Shown: positions 44,900 to 53,828 of the stretch, in pieces
Numbering within the stretch: position 1 is the first letter of the stretch
Layout of the letters: each line of letters starts with the position of its first letter
From: Schumannella luteola
Lineage (GTDB): Bacteria; Actinomycetota; Actinomycetes; Actinomycetales; Microbacteriaceae
DNA length: 64,000 nt
NCBI RefSeq assembly: GCF_013408685.1
Contig: NZ_JACBZY010000001.1
Span: 1,612,001-1,676,000, forward strand
Direction of reading: 5' to 3'
Position numbers and translations under genes: made by a program
Notes under the pieces: model-generated
The model's database searches: none
Told to the model about the DNA's origin: nothing
The model's input: only the letters and a program-made list of their open reading frames with translations

Positions 44900-45505
44900 A
44901 TGGCGGAGCGCGACGACAGCAAGCCCGACGAGCCCGACCAGCTCGCTGACGCCGACGACCAGCACGATGAGCTGGACGACGACACGGCCGACGAGGACGA
45001 CGCCCTCAGCTGGGAGGGCGACGACGAGCTCGGTCGCACGACCTCGCTGACCGACCCGCGCTCGGCGTCGGCGACGCGACGTCCGCGCTCGTCGATCGTC
45101 GACGGGCGTCCGCTGCGTGACGTCGAGCTCGACGACGACGCTGAGCGCGCCGCCGCCGCCGCCGACCTCGAAGCCGACCTGGCCGTGGACGGCGAGCGTC
45201 CGCGCCGCGACCCCGTCCGCCTGCTCGTCACCGGCGTCTTCGCGGTGGTCTACCTGGCCTTCACGGTGGGCTGGATCCTGGCGGTGCAGGGCATCGTCGG
45301 CACGGCCCTCGGCAGCGGATCGACCGGCTGGGTCGACGCGATCGCCCGCATCAGCCAGTTCCTCGCGCTGGTCGCGAGCGCGCTCTGGTTCGTGACCGTC
45401 GTGCACCTCACCCGCGACGCGCGCCTGCTCGTGCGCGCCGGCTGGATGCTGCTCGGAACGCCGCTGCTGCTGCCGTGGCCCTACCTGATGGGGAGCCTGC
45501 TGTGA
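44900..45505 (+). CDS. membrane protein with long acidic N-terminus
   Basis: 201 residues. The first 100 are very acidic and disordered (Asp/Glu-rich, with SWEGDDELG), then three membrane helices at about 105-130, 148-170 and 176-199. I do not recognise the family. It starts 4 bases after mtlD and overlaps the next gene as GTGA. The next gene has the same layout (acidic cytoplasmic domain plus three helices), so the two may form a hetero-oligomer. Confidence 0.75.
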   Translation: MAERDDSKPDEPDQLADADDQHDELDDDTADEDDALSWEGDDELGRTTSLTDPRSASATRRPRSSIVDGRPLRDVELDDDAERAAAAADLEADLAVDGERPRRDPVRLLVTGVFAVVYLAFTVGWILAVQGIVGTALGSGSTGWVDAIARISQFLALVASALWFVTVVHLTRDARLLVRAGWMLLGTPLLLPWPYLMGSLL

Positions 45506-45990
45506 CCCGCGACGAGAGCGCGAAGCGCGACGGCCGAGCCCGCGACCTCGAGCACTCGGGCGTCGACGACGACCTGCCGGCCGAACTGCGCGATGCGGAG
45601 CCCTTCGAGAGCGATCTGGATGGCGACGAGGACGACGAGTACGACGACGTCGAGATCGACGGCACCCTCCGCCGGCAGCGCTTCGGCGTCGCCGACCTGA
45701 TCGTCGCGATCGTCTTCGCGTTCCTGTTCCTGGTGAGCGGCTACGCCGCGCTCGGCAACCTGGTCGGACTGCCCCGGTACCTGCAGGCGAACGGCTACTC
45801 CGACATCCCCTGGGCGACGCTGATCGCCGCCGTCGCGGCTCCGGTCGTGCTCTTCGTGGCGTCGCTGTCCGCCGGCCGCGGTCGCCCCACCTTCGAGCGC
45901 GCCCTCATCCTCATCGTCGCCCTCGCGGCGAACGCGGCCCTGGGCTTCTCGCTCGACTGGTTCACCCTGGCGGGCGTGCGCCTCTCCTGA
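45502..45990 (+). CDS. membrane protein with acidic N-terminus, paired with the preceding gene
   Basis: 162 residues: an acidic N-terminal 55 residues (DGDEDDEYDDVEIDG), then three hydrophobic helices (VADLIVAIVFAFLFLVSGY, LIAAVAAPVVLFVASL, ALILIVALAANAALGFSL). Function unknown. The GTG at 45502 overlaps the previous stop by four bases, so translation is coupled. The gene ends before the doubled palindromic repeat at 46085-46214. Confidence 0.75.
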   Translation: MTRDESAKRDGRARDLEHSGVDDDLPAELRDAEPFESDLDGDEDDEYDDVEIDGTLRRQRFGVADLIVAIVFAFLFLVSGYAALGNLVGLPRYLQANGYSDIPWATLIAAVAAPVVLFVASLSAGRGRPTFERALILIVALAANAALGFSLDWFTLAGVRLS

Positions 45991-46084
45991 CCCGCGGCTG
46001 CTCCGGCCGCCGCGGACCTGGCGCCGAGGCCGCTTCGCTCGGGGGTCTCGGGCGTCGGCCTCCCCTCGCGAGAAGTCGATCGAT

Positions 46085-46214
46085 GGGTGGCCAGAGATGC
46101 CTCGCTGTGGCGGCGTGTCGCGTGCTGTTTCTGGCCACCCTGGATGTGCGGGAAGCATGGGTGGCCAGAAATGCCTCGCCGCGGCGGCGTGTCGCGTGCA
46201 GTTTCTGGCCACCC
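46085..46214. repeat. two copies of a 56-bp element with inverted ends
   Basis: Copies at 46085-46140 and 46159-46214 differ at 4 of 56 positions. Each begins with GGGTGGCCAGA and ends with its complement TCTGGCCACCC; in the second copy the perfect arms reach 13 bp. The interior (CCTCGC, GGCGGCGTGTCGCGTGC) is also conserved. They lie between the convergent ends of the acidic membrane-protein pair and the DoxX gene, like REP-type or small non-autonomous repeat elements, and could act as bidirectional terminators. Confidence 0.85.
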
Positions 46215-46253
46215 TCGGCCTGGTTGCACGCGGGCAGACCCGGTGCGCGCCGC

Positions 46254-46646
46254 TCAGCCGAAGGCGGCGAGCAGCACGAGCGCGCCGAGCACGACCTGGC
46301 CGACGAGACGCGGCAGGAACGGGATCGCGGTGCGGCCGAAGCGCTCCGGGTTCGCGGCGGCGTAGGCGTTCGCGGGGAACACCGCGATCAGGAACAGCAC
46401 GAGCAGCACGCCGACGACCAGGCGCAGGCCCGGCACGAGCAGTCCGATGCCGCCGAGGATCTCGCACAGCCCGGTCAGGACCACCAGCGCGTGCGGCGAC
46501 GGCCAGCCGGGGCGGCGGAACATCGGCGGGATCATGGCCCGCATCCCCCGGGCGACCGAGGGGACGAAGTGCAGCACGCCCATGCCGACGAAGAGCACGG
46601 CGAGCACGACCCGCAGCACGGCGGCGACGACGTCGACGGCGGTCAT
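46254..46646 (-). CDS. DoxX-like small membrane protein
   Basis: 130 residues and four hydrophobic helices, with the DoxX-type features VLRVVLAVLFVGMGVLHFVP at the N-terminus and LTGLCEILGGIGLLVPGLR in the middle, plus NAYAAANPERFGR. DoxX-like proteins are membrane subunits of poorly defined redox function. The ATG overlaps the stop of the PAP2 gene as ATGA, so it is the second gene of a two-gene unit. Confidence 0.82.
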   Translation of the reverse strand: MTAVDVVAAVLRVVLAVLFVGMGVLHFVPSVARGMRAMIPPMFRRPGWPSPHALVVLTGLCEILGGIGLLVPGLRLVVGVLLVLFLIAVFPANAYAAANPERFGRTAIPFLPRLVGQVVLGALVLLAAFG

Positions 46647-47635
46647 GCGGCGCGATTCATGGATCGGTCGGCATCGTCCCTCGCGGCGCGGGGTCGCCCC
46701 GATCCGCTCCGCGCGTCATCGACCGTGAGCCGGTCGTCGAGCCGCAGCCTCACTCGGGTGTCGCTCGCGATGCCGCCCGTGCGGCCGGAGCCGCGCGCGG
46801 CATCCGCTCGCGCTCCGGGCCGGTTCACCGGCATCGCCCACAGCAGCGCCGCCGGCGCCAGCAGCGCGGGGGCGATGACCATGCCGTAGGCGTAGGCGGC
46901 GGTCACGATCGAGGCATGCGTCAGGTCGAGCGCCCGCACGGTCCCGGCGGCCGTCGCGACGATCGCCGCCACGCCGCCGAGCGCCACCAGCGCGGTGCCG
47001 ACGGTGCGGGTCGCGCGACGGGGGAGTCCGGGCGCGACGGCCGGGGCGGCACCGGGCACGAGCGCGCCGATCGCGGCGAGCGACGCCGCCAGCAGAACTC
47101 CGCCGAGCACGTCGCTCGGGCGATGCCAGCCGAGGTGCACGAGCTGCACGGCGACGGCGCCGAGCAGCAGGGCGCTCGCCGGCGCGAGCACCAGACGCGC
47201 CGGCGCCGGGCTCACCAGCAGCAGGGCGAACAGCACCGAGGCGACCGCCACGGCGTGCCCGCTGGGGAAGGTGTTCGCGGCATCCACCGCCAGATTCGGA
47301 CGCTCGAGCAACAGGTGCTTGAGGGCCTGGCCGAGCACGTTCGCGGCGCCGATCACGGCCACGCCGGCGACTGCCCCGACGACGCGGCGCTGCACCAGGG
47401 CGATGCCGGCGACGACCACGCAGGCCACGACGAGGGCCGGGATGCTGACCAGCGCCAGCAGCGCCGACGACTCCGAGTAGGCGGCCAGGTCGAGCACGCC
47501 CTGCTCGACGTGCTGCCCGCGCGCGGTCTGCACGGCGAGCACGAACACGATCGCGAGCCCGCCCGCGGCCGCCGCGGCGACCGCGACCTGGCGCACGCGG
47601 CGGGCGGCGACGGGGGAGCGGCGGAAGTCGGGCAC
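46643..47635 (-). CDS. PAP2-family membrane phosphatase
   Basis: 330 residues. The three acid-phosphatase motifs are present: KHLLLERPNL (K-x6-RP) near residue 108, TFPSGHAVAVAS near 121, and LGWHRPSDVLGG near 167, in which a His stands where the usual SR pair precedes the catalytic H-x3-D. Six or more helices follow the standard lipid phosphatase topology, with two additional C-terminal helices and a basic tail. It probably dephosphorylates a lipid pyrophosphate or phosphatidate. The GTG at 47635 lies 6 bases after TAGCGT (leaderless). Confidence 0.85.
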   Translation of the reverse strand: MPDFRRSPVAARRVRQVAVAAAAAGGLAIVFVLAVQTARGQHVEQGVLDLAAYSESSALLALVSIPALVVACVVVAGIALVQRRVVGAVAGVAVIGAANVLGQALKHLLLERPNLAVDAANTFPSGHAVAVASVLFALLLVSPAPARLVLAPASALLLGAVAVQLVHLGWHRPSDVLGGVLLAASLAAIGALVPGAAPAVAPGLPRRATRTVGTALVALGGVAAIVATAAGTVRALDLTHASIVTAAYAYGMVIAPALLAPAALLWAMPVNRPGARADAARGSGRTGGIASDTRVRLRLDDRLTVDDARSGSGRPRAARDDADRSMNRAA

Positions 47636-47641
47636 GCCCCG

Positions 47642-47647
47642 ACGCTA
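47642..47647 (-). promoter_or_regulatory. -10 hexamer for leaderless PAP2-DoxX unit
   Basis: TAGCGT on the reverse strand ends 6 bases before the GTG at 47635. Confidence 0.55.
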
Positions 47648-47804
47648 CCCACGGCGCATGGACGCGGGCGCAAAGCCGCCCGGCGTGCCCGCGAGCGGCC
47701 CGGACGCCGCAGGTTCCGCGCCGCCGCATCCGAGCCACGTGCGACGGCCCGGCGGCGCCCGGTCGCGCGAGGTCACCGGGAACGGAGGCCCTCGGCGCCT
47801 GCAC

Positions 47805-47810
47805 TAGGCT
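47805..47810 (+). promoter_or_regulatory. -10 hexamer of serA; content of the 47636-47939 gap
   Basis: TAGGCT lies 130 bases before the serA start and is the only promoter-like element on the plus strand. The 304-base divergent gap holds this, the PAP2 promoter at 47642, and otherwise featureless GC-rich sequence. Confidence 0.4.
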
Positions 47811-47939
47811 GGTCGCGCCCGGACAGCGCGCCTCCGGCCGCAGCGCCTCTGGCCGCTCGACTGCACCATGCGGCATCGCCCACGCGGTGCTCCGCGAGAC
47901 CGGGCATCCCCCGCCGTCGCACCGAAAGCCGCTACGCCT

Positions 47940-49532
47940 GTGTCAAAGCCGGTCGTCCTGATCGCCGAACAGCTCTCGCCCGCCACCGTCGACGCCCTCG
48001 GGCCCGACTTCGACATCCGCGATGTCGACGGCACCGATCGCCCCGCTCTGCTCTCTGCGCTCGCAGAGGCCGACGCGATCCTCATCCGCTCCGCGACCCA
48101 GGTCGACGCCGAGGCGATCGCCGCGGCGCCGCGCCTCAAGGTCGTCGCCCGCGCCGGCGTCGGGCTCGACAACGTCGACATCAAGTCGGCCACGCAAGCC
48201 GGTGTCATGGTCGTCAACGCGCCGACCTCGAACATCATCAGCGCCGCCGAGCTCACGGTCGGCCACATCCTCAGCCTCGCCCGCCACATCCCGGCCGCGC
48301 ACGCGAGCCTCGCCGGCGGCGCCTGGAAGCGCTCGTCGTACACCGGCACCGAGCTCTACGAGAAGACGGTCGGCATCATCGGCCTCGGCCGCATCGGCGC
48401 GCTCATCACCGCGCGCCTGCAGGCCTTCGGCGTGAACGTCGTCGCCTACGACCCCTACGTCACCGCGAACCGCGCGCAGCAGCTCGGCGTGACCCTGCTG
48501 AGCCTCGACGAGCTGCTCGAGCAGAGCGACTTCATCACGATCCACATGCCGAAGACCCCCGAGACCACGGGGATGATCAGCACCGACCAGCTCGCCAAGA
48601 TGAAGTCGACGGCCTACATCGTCAACGTCGCCCGCGGCGGCCTGATCGACGAGGCGGCGCTGTTCGAGGCCCTGCAGGCGAACGTGATCGCCGGCGCCGG
48701 ACTCGACGTCTTCGTCAGCGAGCCCCCGAAGGACTCGCCGCTGCTCGCCCTGCCGAACGTCGTCGTCACGCCGCACCTCGGCGCCTCGACCGACGAGGCG
48801 CAGGAGAAGGCCGGCGTCTCGGTCGCCCGCTCCGTGCGCCTCGCGCTCGGCGGCGAGCTCGTGCCGGATGCGGTCAACGTCGCCGGCGGCGTCATCGACC
48901 CTTACGTGCGCCCCGGCATCCCGCTGACCGAGAAGCTCGGCCAGGTGTTCTCGGGTCTCGCGGGCAGCGCGATCACGAGCCTGGATGTCGAGATCCGCGG
49001 CGAGCTCGTCGACTACGACGTGAGCGTGCTCAAGCTCGCCGCGCTCAAGGGCGTCTTCTCGAACGTCGTCACCGAGCAGGTCAGCTACGTCAACGCGCCG
49101 CTGCTCGCCGAGCAGCGCGGCGTCGGAACGCGCCTGCTCACCGACCCCGAGAGCCCCGAGTACCGCAACCTGATCACGCTGCGCGGCACCCTCGCCGACG
49201 GCAGCCAGATCTCGGTGTCGGGCACCCTGACCGGCCCGAAGCAGATCGAGAAGATCGTCGAGATCAACGGCTTCGACGTCGAGCTGCCGGTCGCCGAGCA
49301 CTTCATCGTGATGCTCTACACCGACCGCCCCGGCATCGTCGCGGTCTACGGTCGCGAGTTCGGCGAGGCCGAGATCAACATCGCCGGCATGCAGATCGCC
49401 CGCCAGAGCGCCGGCGGTCAGGCCCTCAGCGTGCTGACGGTCGACTCGCGCGTTCCCGAGGAGCTGCTCGAGAAGGTGCGCACCGCGATCGACGCGAGCC
49501 TGCTGCGCGAGATCGACATCGTGCTCGATTGA
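47940..49532 (+). CDS. serA: D-3-phosphoglycerate dehydrogenase
   Basis: 530 residues, the long (type I) form with ASB and ACT domains. NAD binding is GIIGLGRIGALITARLQAFG near residue 147; the substrate Arg is in NVARGGLIDE near 232, and the catalytic His in TPHLGASTDEAQEKAG near 282. The C-terminal ACT domain (FIVMLYTDRPGIVAVYGREFGEAEINIAGMQI) at 455-525 binds serine in related enzymes. It oxidises 3-phosphoglycerate, the first step of serine synthesis. The GTG at 47940 starts the conserved SKPVVLIAEQLSPATVD; no strong ribosome binding site is visible, and the frame is open a further 24 codons upstream. Confidence 0.94.
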   Translation: MSKPVVLIAEQLSPATVDALGPDFDIRDVDGTDRPALLSALAEADAILIRSATQVDAEAIAAAPRLKVVARAGVGLDNVDIKSATQAGVMVVNAPTSNIISAAELTVGHILSLARHIPAAHASLAGGAWKRSSYTGTELYEKTVGIIGLGRIGALITARLQAFGVNVVAYDPYVTANRAQQLGVTLLSLDELLEQSDFITIHMPKTPETTGMISTDQLAKMKSTAYIVNVARGGLIDEAALFEALQANVIAGAGLDVFVSEPPKDSPLLALPNVVVTPHLGASTDEAQEKAGVSVARSVRLALGGELVPDAVNVAGGVIDPYVRPGIPLTEKLGQVFSGLAGSAITSLDVEIRGELVDYDVSVLKLAALKGVFSNVVTEQVSYVNAPLLAEQRGVGTRLLTDPESPEYRNLITLRGTLADGSQISVSGTLTGPKQIEKIVEINGFDVELPVAEHFIVMLYTDRPGIVAVYGREFGEAEINIAGMQIARQSAGGQALSVLTVDSRVPEELLEKVRTAIDASLLREIDIVLD

Positions 49533-49573
49533 GTCGCCGCATCCGGTCGTCCGCGACCGTGCACTCGACGGCC

Positions 49574-49612
49574 CCGACGGCCCCGACGCTCCCGCAACGC
49601 CGGGGCCGTCGG
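49574..49612 (+). terminator. terminator hairpin after serA
   Basis: A 12-bp perfect stem (CCGACGGCCCCG, 49574-49585, with 49601-49612) and a 15-base loop, 42 bases after the serA stop, followed by CCTTCC. Confidence 0.65.
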
Positions 49613-49726
49613 CCTTCCGGAGGTGGCGGGCCGGCTCGCCCGCATCGCGGTGAACAGGATGCGTCGTGTCGCGTCGCCGCGTGTCGCATCGGGGCGCGGG
49701 CCGGTGCGGAGTTCTGCTCGCACTCC

Positions 49727-49732
49727 TAGGCT
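49727..49732 (+). promoter_or_regulatory. -10 hexamer of the P/Q-rich membrane protein gene
   Basis: TAGGCT lies 41 bases before the GTG at 49774, leaving a leader that contains GAGGAG. Confidence 0.5.
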
Positions 49733-49773
49733 GGAGGCGAAGCCGCCGTCGGGCGGCGCGTGAGGAGCTCCCC

Positions 49774-51138
49774 GTGACCGACCCCCAGCAGCCGGCCGAG
49801 CAGTCGAAGCAGCCGCAGCCGCCCGTGACGTCGGCGCCGGAGCCGTCAGACGCGCTCGACGAGGATGCGGAGCAGACGCGCCTGCGCAGCGACTTCTCCC
49901 GCGCGCCCCGTTCCGCGTCTCCCGGCGCGACTCCTGGTGAGGCTCCCTCGCCGCAGCCGATCGGCGCTCCGCCGGCAGGCATCACCCCGCCGCCGGCAGG
50001 ACCCGTCGGCATCTCGGCGCCGCCCGCCGCACCGAGCGGAGACTCCGTGCCCGCTCCGCATCCCGCGGCTGCACCGCCTCCCGCGGCTGGACCGGACGCC
50101 GCGCTCGCGCCCGACGCCGGACCTGCGCACGCAGCGCCCGGAGCGCCGGCGGCGCCGTCCGCTCCCGCCCAGCCGTCCGCTCCGCAGCAGCCCGGGCAGT
50201 ACGGCGCCCCGCAGCCGGGTGCCGCGCCGGGACAGCAGTCCGGTCAGTTCGGGGCTCCGCCGCAGCAGGGGCAGTACGGCGCTCCGCAGCAGTACAGCGG
50301 GTACGGCGCGCAGCCGCAGCAGCCGTACGGGGCTCCCCAGCAGCCGCAGCAGCCGCACGGCGTTCCGCAGCAGCAGGGCCAGTACGGCGTTCCGCAGCAG
50401 CAGGGCCAGTACGGCGTTCCGCAGCAGCAGGGCCAGTACGGGGCTCCGCAGCAGCCAGGGCAGTACGGGACTCCGCAGCAGCCGGGAACTCCGCAGCAGC
50501 AGCAGAGTCAGTTCGGGGCTCCGCAGCAGCCGACGCAGCACGAGGCTCCGCCGCAGCACGAGCAGCAGCCCGCGCCGTCGGCGACGCCGGGTCACGAGCA
50601 GGGCGTCGAGAACCCCGACCCCGCCGAGAGCGCCGCACCGCAGCAGGGCGGCTCACCGCAGCCGCAGCAGCCGGGCGCGGAGCAGTACGCGCAGCAGCAG
50701 CAGGCTCAGGCCGGCGCCTACGGCGCCGCGAACGCGCAGTACACGGCGGCTCCGCAGTACGGCGCACCGGGTCAGAACCCGAACCCCGGCTATGCCGCGG
50801 CGCCGCGCTCCGGCAGCCTGCTCACCCGCTGGGGCATCGGCGGCATCGGCGCGGGCATCGTGCTCATCGCGGTGATCGTCGATCTGCTGCGCGCGCTCCT
50901 GTCGCCCCTCATCTACAGCGTCAGCAGCGGCGCGCTCGACGCGGCCAACACCCTGACGTTCGTCGGCAGCATCCTGGTCGTGGTGATCGCCCTCGTCGCA
51001 GGCGTGCTGGCCATCCTGTCGCTCGTGCGACGTGAGCCGTCGAAGGTCCCCGCGGCGATCGCTCTCTCGCTGTCGGCCTACATCGTGCTGAGCTTCGCGT
51101 TCAGCTGGCTCAGCAGCCTGTTCTACCGCTTCATCTGA
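49774..51138 (+). CDS. Pro/Gln/Gly/Tyr-rich repeat protein with C-terminal membrane domain
   Basis: 454 residues. The first 345 are disordered and rich in Pro, Gln, Ala, Gly and Tyr. From about residue 170 a degenerate nine-residue repeat appears (VPQQQGQYG and variants such as APQQPGQYG), including three identical copies. The last 105 residues hold three membrane helices ([62 protein letters not shown]), a layout common in actinobacterial DUF4190-like proteins. Function unknown; the tail could phase-separate or bind partners at the membrane. The GTG at 49774 has GAGGAG 6 bases upstream. Confidence 0.75.
   Translation: MTDPQQPAEQSKQPQPPVTSAPEPSDALDEDAEQTRLRSDFSRAPRSASPGATPGEAPSPQPIGAPPAGITPPPAGPVGISAPPAAPSGDSVPAPHPAAAPPPAAGPDAALAPDAGPAHAAPGAPAAPSAPAQPSAPQQPGQYGAPQPGAAPGQQSGQFGAPPQQGQYGAPQQYSGYGAQPQQPYGAPQQPQQPHGVPQQQGQYGVPQQQGQYGVPQQQGQYGAPQQPGQYGTPQQPGTPQQQQSQFGAPQQPTQHEAPPQHEQQPAPSATPGHEQGVENPDPAESAAPQQGGSPQPQQPGAEQYAQQQQAQAGAYGAANAQYTAAPQYGAPGQNPNPGYAAAPRSGSLLTRWGIGGIGAGIVLIAVIVDLLRALLSPLIYSVSSGALDAANTLTFVGSILVVVIALVAGVLAILSLVRREPSKVPAAIALSLSAYIVLSFAFSWLSSLFYRFI
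50361..50441 (+). repeat. 27-bp perfect tandem repeat, three units
   Basis: Units at 50361-50387, 50388-50414 and 50415-50441 are identical and encode VPQQQGQYG. The absence of third-position differences points to recent expansion by slippage or unequal crossing-over. Confidence 0.9.
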
Positions 51139-51212
51139 GGCCTGCGCCGCTGCAGCGGGCGGTCCGCTCCGGTGCGGTCTGCCGTCCACGCGACGACGGC
51201 CGATCGACCGAC

Positions 51213-51252
51213 CACGTGGCCCCGTCGCCTCTCCGGGCGACGGGGTCACGTG
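51213..51252 (+). terminator. terminator hairpin; content of the 51139-51494 gap
   Basis: A 17-bp stem (51213-51229 with 51236-51252, one G.U pair) around a 6-base loop ends the P/Q-rich protein gene. The 356-base gap otherwise holds the leuB promoter at 51418; I found no leucine-rich leader peptide or T-box before leuB. Confidence 0.75.
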
Positions 51253-51417
51253 TGCCATCCACAGGATGCGTCGTCGTCCGCGCCGACCGGACGCGATCCT
51301 GCGGCGCGAACCTCGTCGTGTCTCGCTCGTCGGCACCCTCGCCGGGTACCTCTCCACGCTCGGCTGAGCGCGGGCGGGCGCGAGCGCCGTCGCAACGAGG
51401 GCCAGGAACCGCCGGAG

Positions 51418-51423
51418 TAGGCT
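51418..51423 (+). promoter_or_regulatory. -10 hexamer of the leuB-ilvE unit
   Basis: TAGGCT lies 71 bases before the leuB start, giving a normal leader with an AGGAG ribosome binding site. Confidence 0.45.
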
Positions 51424-51494
51424 GAGCGCGCAGTCGACGGCGGCTCCGCCGCGCGGCTGGCGACTTCCGTTCCCGCACCGACAGGAGCCCCTGC

Positions 51495-52559
51495 GTGACC
51501 CGCGTTCTCGACCTCGCCACCATCCCCGGAGACGGAATCGGAGTCGAGGTGGTCGCCGAGGCGCTCGCCGTGCTGACGGCCGCGGTCGGGTCCGACGTCG
51601 AGGTGACGACCACCGAGTACCCCTTCGGCGCCGAGCACTTCCTCGCGACCGGCCACATCCTCGACGACGGCGACCTGGCCTCGCTCACGCAGCACGAGGC
51701 GATCCTGTTCGGGGCGGTGGGCGGAGACCCCCGCGACGCGCGTCTCGCGGGCGGCATCATCGAGCGCGGACTGCTGCTCAAGCTGCGCTTCGCCTTCGAC
51801 CACTACGTCAACCTGCGCCCGACGAAGCTCTACCCCTCGGTCACGAGCCCGCTCGCGAACCCGGGCGAGGTCGACTTCGTGATCGTGCGCGAGGGCACCG
51901 AGGGGCCGTACGTCGGCAACGGCGGCGTCATCCGTCAGGGCACGCCGCACGAGATCTCGACCGAGGTGAGCATCAACACCGCGCACGGGGTCGAGCGCGT
52001 CGTGAAGCACGCCTTCGAGCTGGCCGAGAAGCGCGGCAAGAAGGTCACGCTGGTGCACAAGACGAACGTGCTGACGCACGCGGGCTCCACCTGGTCGCGC
52101 CTCGTCGCGGAGGAGGCGGCCAATCACCCGGACGTGGTCTGGGACTACCTGCACGTGGATGCGGCGACGATCTTCCTGGTGACCGACCCTGCTAGGTTCG
52201 ACGTCATCGTCACCGACAACCTCTTCGGCGACATCCTGACCGATCTGGCCGGCGCGATCAGCGGCGGCATCGGGCTCGCCGCCTCGGGCAACGTCAACCC
52301 GGAGGGCGCGTTCCCGAGCATGTTCGAGCCGGTTCACGGCTCTGCTCCCGACATCGCCGGGCAGCAGAAGGCCGATCCCACTGCCGCGATCCTGTCGGCG
52401 GCGCTCCTGCTCGACCATGTCGGGCTCCCGGAGGCGGCCGCCCGCGTGACCGCGGCCGTCAGCGCCGACCTCGCCGAGCGCGGCTCCGCGACCCGCACGA
52501 CCTCCGAGGTCGGGGCGGCGATCGCGCAGCGCGTCGCGGCGGCGGCGCCCACCCACTGA
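51495..52559 (+). CDS. leuB: 3-isopropylmalate dehydrogenase
   Basis: 354 residues of the isocitrate/isopropylmalate dehydrogenase family. [10 protein letters not shown] at the N-terminus, substrate Arg residues in [36 protein letters not shown], and the metal-binding Asp in [21 protein letters not shown] near residue 240; the C-terminal [20 protein letters not shown] binds NAD. It oxidises and decarboxylates 3-isopropylmalate in leucine synthesis. The GTG follows AGGAG. ilvE begins 25 bases after the stop, so the two are likely co-transcribed. Confidence 0.94.
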   Translation: MTRVLDLATIPGDGIGVEVVAEALAVLTAAVGSDVEVTTTEYPFGAEHFLATGHILDDGDLASLTQHEAILFGAVGGDPRDARLAGGIIERGLLLKLRFAFDHYVNLRPTKLYPSVTSPLANPGEVDFVIVREGTEGPYVGNGGVIRQGTPHEISTEVSINTAHGVERVVKHAFELAEKRGKKVTLVHKTNVLTHAGSTWSRLVAEEAANHPDVVWDYLHVDAATIFLVTDPARFDVIVTDNLFGDILTDLAGAISGGIGLAASGNVNPEGAFPSMFEPVHGSAPDIAGQQKADPTAAILSAALLLDHVGLPEAAARVTAAVSADLAERGSATRTTSEVGAAIAQRVAAAAPTH

Positions 52560-52584
52560 CATCCCACGACCCCGGAGAGAGCAC

Positions 52585-53700
52585 ATGCCCATCCAGCTGC
52601 CGATGGCCCCGAAGGACCTCACCTTCGCCGTGACCCGCAATGAGAACGCCAAGACCGTCGAGGAGCGCGAGCAGATCCTCGCGAACCCCGGCTTCGGCCA
52701 GTTCTTCACCGATCACATGGTCGACATCTGCTGGTCGGAGTGGGGCGGCTGGCACCGCCCGCGCGTGCAGCCCTACGGCCCGATCTCGATCGACCCGGCC
52801 GCGTCGGTGCTGCACTACGCGCAGGAGGTCTTCGAGGGGCTGAAGGCGTACCGCTGGGCCGACGGCGGCATCCGCACCTTCCGTCCCGAGGCGAACGCCG
52901 CGCGCATGCAGCGCTCGGCCGCACGTCTCGCGCTGCCCGAGCTGCCGACGGCCCACTTCCTCGACTCGCTCAAGCAGCTGATCCAGGCGGATGCCGACTG
53001 GGTGCCGAGCGCGCCGGAGACGAGCCTCTACCTGCGCCCCTTCATGTTCGCCAAGGAGGCGTTCCTGGGTGTGCGTGCGGCGAAGAAGGTCAACTACTAC
53101 GTGATCGCGAGCCCCGCGGGCGCGTACTTCACCGGCGGCATCGAGCCGCTCGAGATCTGGCTGTCGACGAAGTACACGCGCGCCGGCCACGGCGGCATGG
53201 GCGCGGCGAAGACCGGCGGCAACTACGCCGCCTCGCTGGTCGCGCAGCAGGAGGCCTACGCCAACGACTGCCAGCAGGTGCTGTTCCTGGATGCCGAGGA
53301 GGGCACGTACCTCGAAGAGCTCGGCGGCATGAACGTCGTGCTCGTGACGCGCGACGGCAAGCTGATCACGCCCGAGTCGGACTCGATCCTCGAGGGCATC
53401 ACGCTCGACTCGCTGCTGCAGCTCGGGCGCGACCGCGGCTACACGACCGAGCAGCGTCGAGTGTCGATCGACGAGGTGCGCGAGGGCGTGGCCTCGGGCG
53501 AGATCGTCGAGGCATTCGCGTGCGGCACGGCCGCCGTCGTCACCCCGATCGCCGTGCTGCGCAACGCCGATCTCCGCATCGAGTTCCCGGTGCCGGCCGA
53601 GTCGATCGCGCTGTCGCTGCGCGAGGAGCTGACCGGCATCCAGTACGGCCGCGTGGAGGACCGCCACGGCTGGACCGTGCGTCTCGACGTCGAGGACTGA
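52585..53700 (+). CDS. ilvE: branched-chain amino acid aminotransferase
   Basis: 371 residues, class IV aminotransferase of the longer BCAT type. HYAQEVFEGLKAYRW and FRPEANAARMQRSAARLALPELP are the family blocks; the PLP Lys is in GGMGAAKTGGNYAASL near residue 210; FLDAEEGTYLEELGGMNV and VEAFACGTAAVVTPI follow. It carries out the last step of Val, Leu and Ile synthesis. CGGAGAGAG precedes the ATG. It ends at the hairpin 53725-53759. Confidence 0.95.
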   Translation: MPIQLPMAPKDLTFAVTRNENAKTVEEREQILANPGFGQFFTDHMVDICWSEWGGWHRPRVQPYGPISIDPAASVLHYAQEVFEGLKAYRWADGGIRTFRPEANAARMQRSAARLALPELPTAHFLDSLKQLIQADADWVPSAPETSLYLRPFMFAKEAFLGVRAAKKVNYYVIASPAGAYFTGGIEPLEIWLSTKYTRAGHGGMGAAKTGGNYAASLVAQQEAYANDCQQVLFLDAEEGTYLEELGGMNVVLVTRDGKLITPESDSILEGITLDSLLQLGRDRGYTTEQRRVSIDEVREGVASGEIVEAFACGTAAVVTPIAVLRNADLRIEFPVPAESIALSLREELTGIQYGRVEDRHGWTVRLDVED

Positions 53701-53724
53701 GTCCGACTCCCGAACCGCTCTTCC

Positions 53725-53759
53725 GGCGCCGTCCCGCAGCATCCGCTCGGGGCGGCGCC
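53725..53759 (+). terminator. terminator hairpin after ilvE
   Basis: A 12-bp stem (53725-53736 with 53748-53759, one G.U pair) and an 11-base loop, 24 bases after the ilvE stop. Confidence 0.6.
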
Positions 53760-53828
53760 GTCGTCGTCAGCGGCGCCGGAGAGGTCCCACCAGCCTCACG
53801 GGTCACAGTTGCGCGACGCCTGTCGTCT

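Noticed and set aside
46085-46214. CRISPR array
   Set aside because: There are only two copies, with palindromic ends and an 18-base gap, and no cas genes.
50361-50441. CRISPR-like repeats
   Set aside because: These are contiguous coding repeats without spacers.
51253-51494. leucine leader peptide before leuB
   Set aside because: Short frames here have no cluster of Leu codons.
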